A DNA stretch of 15,289 nucleotides from an uncultured euryarchaeote. GTDB lineage: Archaea > Thermoplasmatota > Poseidoniia > Poseidoniales > Thalassarchaeaceae. The position numbers and the translations under genes were made by a program. Where the stretch lies: assembly GCA_937897085.1 (NCBI GenBank), contig CALCOR010000138.1, positions 1 through 15,289 of the forward strand, read 5' to 3'. A model generated the notes under the pieces. The model ran no database searches, was not told where the DNA came from, and saw only the letters and a program-made list of their open reading frames with translations. This document shows positions 8,601-13,056 of this stretch, piece after piece; within the stretch, counting starts at the first letter, position 1; each line of letters starts with the position of its first letter.

Positions 8601-8717
8601 CTGCTCGATGTCGATTCTGACGGATTCACCAACAGGTGTGAACACGAATGGAACACCAACCCGAAACGGGGCGACAGTTATCCCGGACAAGGCCAACTCT
8701 GCGATAATTTCGCGTAA
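5628..8717 (+). CDS. Secreted thrombospondin type 3 (TSP3) calcium-binding repeat protein
   Basis: This protein of 1029 residues is almost entirely built of Asp-rich TSP3-type loops, which bind calcium and stack into stiff rods. About two dozen loops can be read, such as DTDEDGLPD, DTDGDGMSD, DTDGDGLND, DTDDDGLTD and DSDQDGIPD, usually followed by GWE, Y/EE or N(T/N)P spacers (for example YGTDPLDWDTDGDG). A signal peptide lies near residues 10-30 (hydrophobic core AVVAITVTLCLAGTY, then SMASA). Residues about 445-515 lack the loops and read like a beta-sandwich insert. No C-terminal membrane anchor or sorting motif is seen, so it is probably released or held non-covalently at the cell surface. 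ATG 5634 lies 8 bases after GAGG and is a better-spaced start than ATG 5628 (2 bases); they differ by two residues. Expected role is structural or adhesive, or binding of a partner; no enzyme domain is visible. The gap upstream suggests its own promoter. Confidence 0.9.
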   Translation: MNMTLTHNQWAVVAITVTLCLAGTYSMASAMMSTAIDFEPGADDILDEDSGDMDPGEDTDEDGLPDRMERTQYGTDPLDWDTDGDGMSDGYEVENGLNPLDSGDAGLEDIIIDTVTDGSADVQDANETWPDPDNGPLGDPDKDGLVNIEEMELGTDPRRNDTDGDGLNDKWESLHTFTMTTASGEVELLNPLNGNWDCILLDPESEANLEQTLGAETWLALANFADQHSCDQVLDFDSDGLPNYVEERYGTNPLSEDSDGDLIHDEVEITKVPMPLEVVCGLPVLTPPTENGPFTAMLNAMPSTVNPDDWFLQDMDGDGRNNGPGDWDTDGDGMPDGFEFCYDSILNPANASDAFGDDDQDGLNNRAEYDVARTWGAANFTNPLKFDTDEDGMPDGWEAENGLHPVDGSNADEDPDMDGWDVDGDGRVRYSDLVGVARVHSIPVQLMDWVDVNQTVAYAKVTHAGGTQETVPLKANSAGYVYEIPALELLNGPSNDNEVTSRNYVWVIIVEPEEMFTNTEEYQARDRDRDGIIDGRSTDPLNPDTDGDGLKDGIEVGGWTILVVSRGVHNVLVTSDPGDVDTDDDGLTDWREFSETFTNASNKDTDSDGLEDYVESIDGFLWEGESYFTNASMFDTDIDGLEDGEEVIPGADNYITNANDSDSDDDGLKDGNEVLHIPRPWQMATNPLVNDTDMDGMLDGWEMQIESTMDNTHSHSLWVTMNNWMPPGCDDMQQCGRGPGGWIWLNSIQGFASFGDKNNDGEPDPRYFVHEMNLTGFTMPNTGGRWALDPAWGTMLDADYDIDNDTLPNELEGPDRWDTNPVDDDTDGDRLPDGWEVRYSAQAISEGLVDNASLEQLGARGPMDPSVADSDQDGIPDGEEDFDHDGLNRTAMLNKFCPRWDDPTSSYCHIDPDDPEGSKFYDDLENFTNYEEMLNGTNPVHNDSDLCPDGSSCPDGWEDGPEVYHRDSDGDSMFDGWEYYFRFDPFDSGDALLDVDSDGFTNRCEHEWNTNPKRGDSYPGQGQLCDNFA

Positions 8718-8815
8718 CCGTGACTTCAGGTCATCGCGCGGATGCTGATTGAGCGATGGCGGGGTTGCACAACTGCCGTCATGATTGAAAGCAGAGCAGT
8801 GTCGGAGGCTTGGCG

Positions 8816-10468
8816 ATGAGGGTCATTCGCGGTGTTCTCGCACTGCTGCTCGTGCTGCTGATGTTCACCTCCTCCGGGGCCATTGTCCCCGCAGTGGATC
8901 TCGGCATGACCAACGCTGCCGCGGGGGAACTGGACAATCCGCCTGTGGTGGGAATCTCCCAGCAGCATGGGGCGGTGTTCAACGACACGGTGGTCATCCA
9001 CGGCATGGTGCACGACGAAGCGGTGCCCGCCGATCTGCAGTGGGAGTTGCTCAGTGACGGGGAGGTGCTGGTGGAGGAATCGATGCTCGATTCGCTGTTC
9101 GAGGCCACCAGCGGCCAAGACGGGCGGAGTTCATGGCACTGGACAGCCACGTTCGACATCTCCGCCTGGAACCCGTGCGCCTGCCAGTTCCTGGTCAGGG
9201 CCATCGATGCGTCCGCACAACTCGCAGAGGACCGACTGCTCCTGTTCGGACGCTCGGAAGGCGATGAACTGCCACCGAACCTGCTGCTCGAGACACCTTC
9301 GATGGGCAGCATCTGGCGCGGAGAACTTGTCCTTACGGGAGTGGCGTTCGACGACGATGGCTCGGCACCCGAGATGGAATGGGCTGTGCTGGCGTTCAAT
9401 CAGGCCCAGTATGCCTGTGCGCGGGGCAGCCTGTCGCAATCATTGCCCATCGATGACTGGAACACCGCTCCCGAGGCGGTCTTCCCCAACGGCGGGTTCA
9501 GAATCGTCACCCCGACCGACGATCTCGAAGACGGGTGGTTACTGCTGTTGGTTCGCGCTCACGACGGGCTCGGCAACTACTCATCTGTCGCATGCACGTC
9601 CATAGCCTTGCAGAACAAGCCACCCATAGCCGAGTTGGTCGGGCCGTCGCAATCCAACGAGTCCGAGCGGGTCACATTCGATGCCAGCGCCTCGGACGAC
9701 CCTAGTTGGGGACGAGAAGGGCTGCAGTTCACCTTCCTCATCCACCGGGAAGGAGGGATAGGGGCCCCGGAGATGGAACAGGGGGAGCGGCAGGTCACCT
9801 TCACCCCGGTACGCGAGGGGAATTACACTGTCTCAGTCATAGTCACGGACACCTCGGGGCTCAGCGCTGTGAACAGCACCACGCTGCAAGTCAGCAACGT
9901 GGCGCCGCACGCAGTTGCCACAGTGGACGGCATTCCCTTCGACGCCAACTCGGTGATCAGGTTGTCGGACTCGAAGCAGTGGATTCTGGATGCGAGCGGG
10001 ACCGAGGACACGGAGAACGACCAAGGCTCGCTCATCTACACCTGGTACATCGATGGCGACCCGCTGTTCCTTGGGGAGACGCGCGCGCTGATGCGCGCGC
10101 AGATCACGGATGATTCGAAGACCCACTCGCTGGCGTTGTCCGTCGAGGATGACGATGGGGTGCGGGACTCGCTCAGCACACGATTCGGCATCGTGGACAC
10201 CCCCTCCGACCCACTCTACGAGGAGCCTTTGGGCTGGAGCGGACGCATCCAGTCAGCGGTAGGTGGTTTCCTCAACATGCTGCTGCTGTTCACGCTGGCG
10301 ATGGTCGTCATCGCCTTCGTGACGGCCAGGCTGACGAGCGGGGAGCGCGAAGGAGACATCCCTCGTTGGATTCCCAAGAGGATGCGCGAACAGAGGGATG
10401 ACGAGGATGACGATTCCGGGGCTGAACCTGAATCAGATGAGGAAGAAGACACTGCTTTCGATGACTGA
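8816..10468 (+). CDS. PKD/Ig-like surface protein with C-terminal membrane anchor
   Basis: This is a type I membrane protein of 550 residues. It has a signal peptide (residues 1 to about 22, core VLALLLVLLMF), then two regions that read like Ig-type beta-sandwiches (about 30-140 and 145-265). Two PKD-like domains follow, about 267-360 (opening NKPPIAELVGP, with VTFDASASDDP) and about 362-465 (opening NVAPHAVATV, with WILDASGTED). One transmembrane helix lies at about 480-506. A cytoplasmic tail of about 45 residues begins with basic residues and ends in a run of Asp and Glu. PKD domains usually act as extracellular spacers or in protein or glycan contact, so this is probably a cell-surface receptor or scaffold. 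ATG 8816 is chosen because GGAGG (8804-8808) lies 7 bases upstream; a TTG at 8810 would add two residues but is only 1 base from that site. The aminopeptidase gene starts 14 bases after its stop, suggesting one transcript. Confidence 0.88.
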   Translation: MRVIRGVLALLLVLLMFTSSGAIVPAVDLGMTNAAAGELDNPPVVGISQQHGAVFNDTVVIHGMVHDEAVPADLQWELLSDGEVLVEESMLDSLFEATSGQDGRSSWHWTATFDISAWNPCACQFLVRAIDASAQLAEDRLLLFGRSEGDELPPNLLLETPSMGSIWRGELVLTGVAFDDDGSAPEMEWAVLAFNQAQYACARGSLSQSLPIDDWNTAPEAVFPNGGFRIVTPTDDLEDGWLLLLVRAHDGLGNYSSVACTSIALQNKPPIAELVGPSQSNESERVTFDASASDDPSWGREGLQFTFLIHREGGIGAPEMEQGERQVTFTPVREGNYTVSVIVTDTSGLSAVNSTTLQVSNVAPHAVATVDGIPFDANSVIRLSDSKQWILDASGTEDTENDQGSLIYTWYIDGDPLFLGETRALMRAQITDDSKTHSLALSVEDDDGVRDSLSTRFGIVDTPSDPLYEEPLGWSGRIQSAVGGFLNMLLLFTLAMVVIAFVTARLTSGEREGDIPRWIPKRMREQRDDEDDDSGAEPESDEEEDTAFDD

Positions 10469-10482
10469 AGGGTTGAAGCGAG

Positions 10483-11868
10483 ATGTTCAGTCTCGCCGGC
10501 CCGATGAGCGAGGAGCATGGCCTCACCGTAGGTGAGGCGCCGCCGCCTGTGAGCCACGCCGAACTGCGTGAGCGACAGCAGGCTCTGATGGCACATCTCC
10601 CCACGGATGCACTGCTGCTGATCGTCAACAATCCCAAGGCCATCCGCTCCCGTGATGTCGAATACCCCTATCGAGCCAACAGCGACATGCTCTATCTGGT
10701 GGGCTGGGATGAACCGAACGCAGTCGCCTGCCTGTACAATGGCGGCGACGGCTGGAAGACCCGGCTGTACGTGCCACCACGCGATGTGCTGGCCGAGACG
10801 TGGACTGGACTGCGCCCCGGGGTCGAGGGCGCGTTGGCTGATTGGCCGGTCGATGAGGCCGCTTCGGTCGACGAACTGGAGGATGGGCTGAAACCGCTGC
10901 TCGACGCATGTAGGTCGGTCTACCACATCCGCGGGCTTTCGGACAGGGTCGACAAACTGGTCGATTCAGCACTGCTCGAACAGAGTCGCGACCGCCAGCG
11001 CAAGGGAAGCGGTCCTGCCGATCTGTGCGATCCGAGGCCGCTGCTCTCAGAGATGCGGCTCATCAAGTCCGAATCCGAGTTGTCCCAGATGCGCCACGCC
11101 TGCCAGATCTCATCATTGGCTCACGTGAAGGCGATGCGCGGTAGTACTGGTGGAGTAGCCGAATACCAGCTGCAATCCCTCATCGAGGGCTGCTTCCTGT
11201 GGCATGGGAGCCGCTGGGCCTATCCGAGCATCGTGGGCGGGGGCGACAATGCCACCATCCTGCACTATCAGGACAATGACGGCACCGTTGCCGACGGTGA
11301 CCTCGTGCTCATCGACGCGGGCTGCGAGGTGAACGGCTACGCGGCGGACATCACACGGACATGGCCTGTCAACGGCAAGTTCAGCGACGCCCAGCGGGAG
11401 ATCTACCAGATAGTGCTGAACGCACAACTGGCCGCAATCGACGCCTGCCGAGTGGGCAACCCCTACGACGCTCCGCACACTGCTGCCAAGGAGTCCATGG
11501 CTCAAGGGCTGCTCGACCTGGGAGTGTTGGCAGGCCCGAGTCTGAAGCAGGCGCTCAGCGTTGAGCAGCTGGGGCTGTGGTACATGCACAACACCGGACA
11601 TTGGATCGGACTGGATGTCCACGACGTGGGAGTCTACCGACCTGATGACGAACCGCGTGAGTTCGAGCCGGGAATGGTGATCACGGTGGAGCCCGGACTC
11701 TACTTCGGCGCTTGGCGAGGGGATGTGCAGTGTCCCGAGAGATATGCCGGCATCGGTGTGCGTATCGAGGATGATGTGCTCATCACCGACGGTGAGCCGG
11801 ACATCCTGACAGCCGCCTGCCCGAAGGAAGTGGCGGAACTGGAAGCGCTGATCGGGACGAACGCCTGA
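10483..11868 (+). CDS. pepP: Xaa-Pro aminopeptidase, M24B family (PepP-type)
   Basis: This metallopeptidase removes an N-terminal residue that precedes proline, in the cytoplasm, usually with two manganese ions. The N-terminal aminopeptidase P domain (about 20-170) shows the typical RDVEYPYRANSDMLYLVGW segment. The C-terminal pita-bread domain keeps all five metal ligands: Asp278 (LIDAG), Asp289 (ADITRTWPVNG), His373 (TGHWIGLDVHDVG), Glu403 (VEPGLYF) and Glu429 (GVRIEDDVLI). His380 in the same HWIGLDVHD motif corresponds to the second conserved active-site His. The length of 461 fits PepP (about 440). ATG 10483 is taken as the start; ATG 10504 (residue 8) is an alternative, and neither has a strong ribosome-binding site at ideal spacing. 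It lies 14 bases after the PKD protein gene and 12 bases before the radical SAM gene, so co-transcription is likely, though no shared pathway is evident. It fits a lifestyle based on peptide use. Confidence 0.95.
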   Translation: MFSLAGPMSEEHGLTVGEAPPPVSHAELRERQQALMAHLPTDALLLIVNNPKAIRSRDVEYPYRANSDMLYLVGWDEPNAVACLYNGGDGWKTRLYVPPRDVLAETWTGLRPGVEGALADWPVDEAASVDELEDGLKPLLDACRSVYHIRGLSDRVDKLVDSALLEQSRDRQRKGSGPADLCDPRPLLSEMRLIKSESELSQMRHACQISSLAHVKAMRGSTGGVAEYQLQSLIEGCFLWHGSRWAYPSIVGGGDNATILHYQDNDGTVADGDLVLIDAGCEVNGYAADITRTWPVNGKFSDAQREIYQIVLNAQLAAIDACRVGNPYDAPHTAAKESMAQGLLDLGVLAGPSLKQALSVEQLGLWYMHNTGHWIGLDVHDVGVYRPDDEPREFEPGMVITVEPGLYFGAWRGDVQCPERYAGIGVRIEDDVLITDGEPDILTAACPKEVAELEALIGTNA

Positions 11869-11880
11869 GGTGGTGACGAC

Positions 11881-13053
11881 ATGCAGTGGCAGGACATTCT
11901 GGCTGCACAGTCAGAAGCGGGTGCGGCGCGGCTGACGGAGGAGGAGGCTACAATCCTCTACGAGAAGGCGGATCTGGCGGAACTTCAGCAGGCGGCGCTC
12001 GACCGCAGGCGAACCCAGGTCCCCGGTGGCGTGGTCAGCTACATGGTCGACCGCAACGTCAACTACACCAACGTCTGCACCATCAACTGCCAGTTCTGCT
12101 CCTTCTACCGCCCACCCGGTCACGCTGAGACATACACCCAGACCTACGAGCAGATCAGCGAGCGAGTGCGCGAACTCGAGGACATCGAGGGAGTGCGCAT
12201 CCTGATGCAAGGGGGAGTTCATCCCGACCTGCCCATAGAGTGGTACGAGGACCTGTTGCGCCACCTGCGCACCAACCACCCCACCATCGCACTCGACTGC
12301 TTTTCGCCCATCGAGATCGAGGGCATCGCCGATGTCACTGAATTGTCCACTCTCGAGGTGTTGCGCCGCTTCCAGGAGTGCGGAATGCACGGGCTTCCAG
12401 GTGGAGGAGCAGAGATGCTGGTAGACGAGGTGCGCCTCGACGTATCGCCCAAGAAGGGCTCCGCCGACAACTGGCTGCGGGTGATGTCCGAGGCGCAGAG
12501 CCTCGGGATGACCACCTCGGCGACCAACGTGTTCGGCTTCGGCGAGACTGAAGCCCAGCGGGTCCGTCACATGGCGCGTGTGCGCGAGGTGCAGGACGAT
12601 GCGCTGGCGAACGGTTGGGTCGGATTCACCTCGTTCATCTCGTGGCCGGTGATGCTCGAGACCAACGTGTTCGGGAAGCGCAACCGCGGACGCAACCGCT
12701 ACGAGTTGGGTGCCAGCCCGACCGAGTATCTCCGGCATGTCGCCGTCTCACGCCTGTTCTTCGACAACATCGAGCACATCCAGGCATCCTGGCCCACTAT
12801 GGGCATCGAGGTGGCACAGATGGCGCTGTTCGGCGGCGCTGATGATGCTGGCTCGACGATGATGGAGGAGAACGTCGTCTCCGCCTCAGGAACGCGCAAG
12901 GTGCTGGCGACCGAACTTGAGCTGCAGGAGACAATCCTCAGGGCCGGATTCACCCCGAGACGCCGGGATTCCGACTACAACCTGCTCGACACGCCCGACC
13001 TTGAGATCGATGTGCAGGCATTCCCATGCCCACCGCCGTTGCAACCGGTGTGA
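11881..13053 (+). CDS. mqnC: MqnC-like radical SAM enzyme (dehypoxanthine futalosine cyclase family)
   Basis: MqnC cyclises dehypoxanthine futalosine in the futalosine route to menaquinone, using S-adenosylmethionine and a 4Fe-4S cluster. The cluster cysteines are Cys66, Cys70 and Cys73 (CTINCQFCSFYR). Family blocks follow in order: QGGVHPDLPIEWYEDLL (about 110-126), PGGGAEMLVDEVR (173-185), the SPKK segment, a HIQASW block and STMMEENVVSASG near the end. These separate MqnC from CofH and MqnE, which lack the PGGGAE and EENVVSAAG-type signatures. The length of 390 is normal. The start is supported by GAGGTGGTGA (11867-11876), 4 bases before the ATG. Some pocket residues differ from MqnC as recalled: MHGLPG for LDSIPG, ATNVFG for ATMMFG, and FISWPVMLETN (252-262) for FIPWTFQPGNT. 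Function as a true MqnC is therefore likely but not proven. It is the last gene of the presumed cluster and converges with the next gene, 3 bases from its stop. Confidence 0.85.
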   Translation: MQWQDILAAQSEAGAARLTEEEATILYEKADLAELQQAALDRRRTQVPGGVVSYMVDRNVNYTNVCTINCQFCSFYRPPGHAETYTQTYEQISERVRELEDIEGVRILMQGGVHPDLPIEWYEDLLRHLRTNHPTIALDCFSPIEIEGIADVTELSTLEVLRRFQECGMHGLPGGGAEMLVDEVRLDVSPKKGSADNWLRVMSEAQSLGMTTSATNVFGFGETEAQRVRHMARVREVQDDALANGWVGFTSFISWPVMLETNVFGKRNRGRNRYELGASPTEYLRHVAVSRLFFDNIEHIQASWPTMGIEVAQMALFGGADDAGSTMMEENVVSASGTRKVLATELELQETILRAGFTPRRRDSDYNLLDTPDLEIDVQAFPCPPPLQPV

Positions 13054-13056
13054 ACA

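Noticed and set aside
5800..8650. Repeated short DNA words (GACACCGATGG-like) suggesting a CRISPR or tandem DNA repeat
   Set aside because: They are in-frame codons for TSP3 loops, with irregular spacing and synonymous variation.
8718..8815. Promoter or RNA gene in the 98-base gap before the PKD protein gene
   Set aside because: Only a 4-bp stem (TGAC/GTCA) is visible just after the TSP3 stop; no TATA-like stretch or tRNA fold was found.
11911..12738. Long - strand open frame of 275 codons opposite mqnC
   Set aside because: It lies wholly inside a well-supported radical SAM gene and has no recognisable domain.
11881..13053. CofH or MqnE instead of MqnC
   Set aside because: The PGGGAE and EENVVSASG blocks and the HIQASW segment match MqnC; CofH has a PGTAAE-type block instead.
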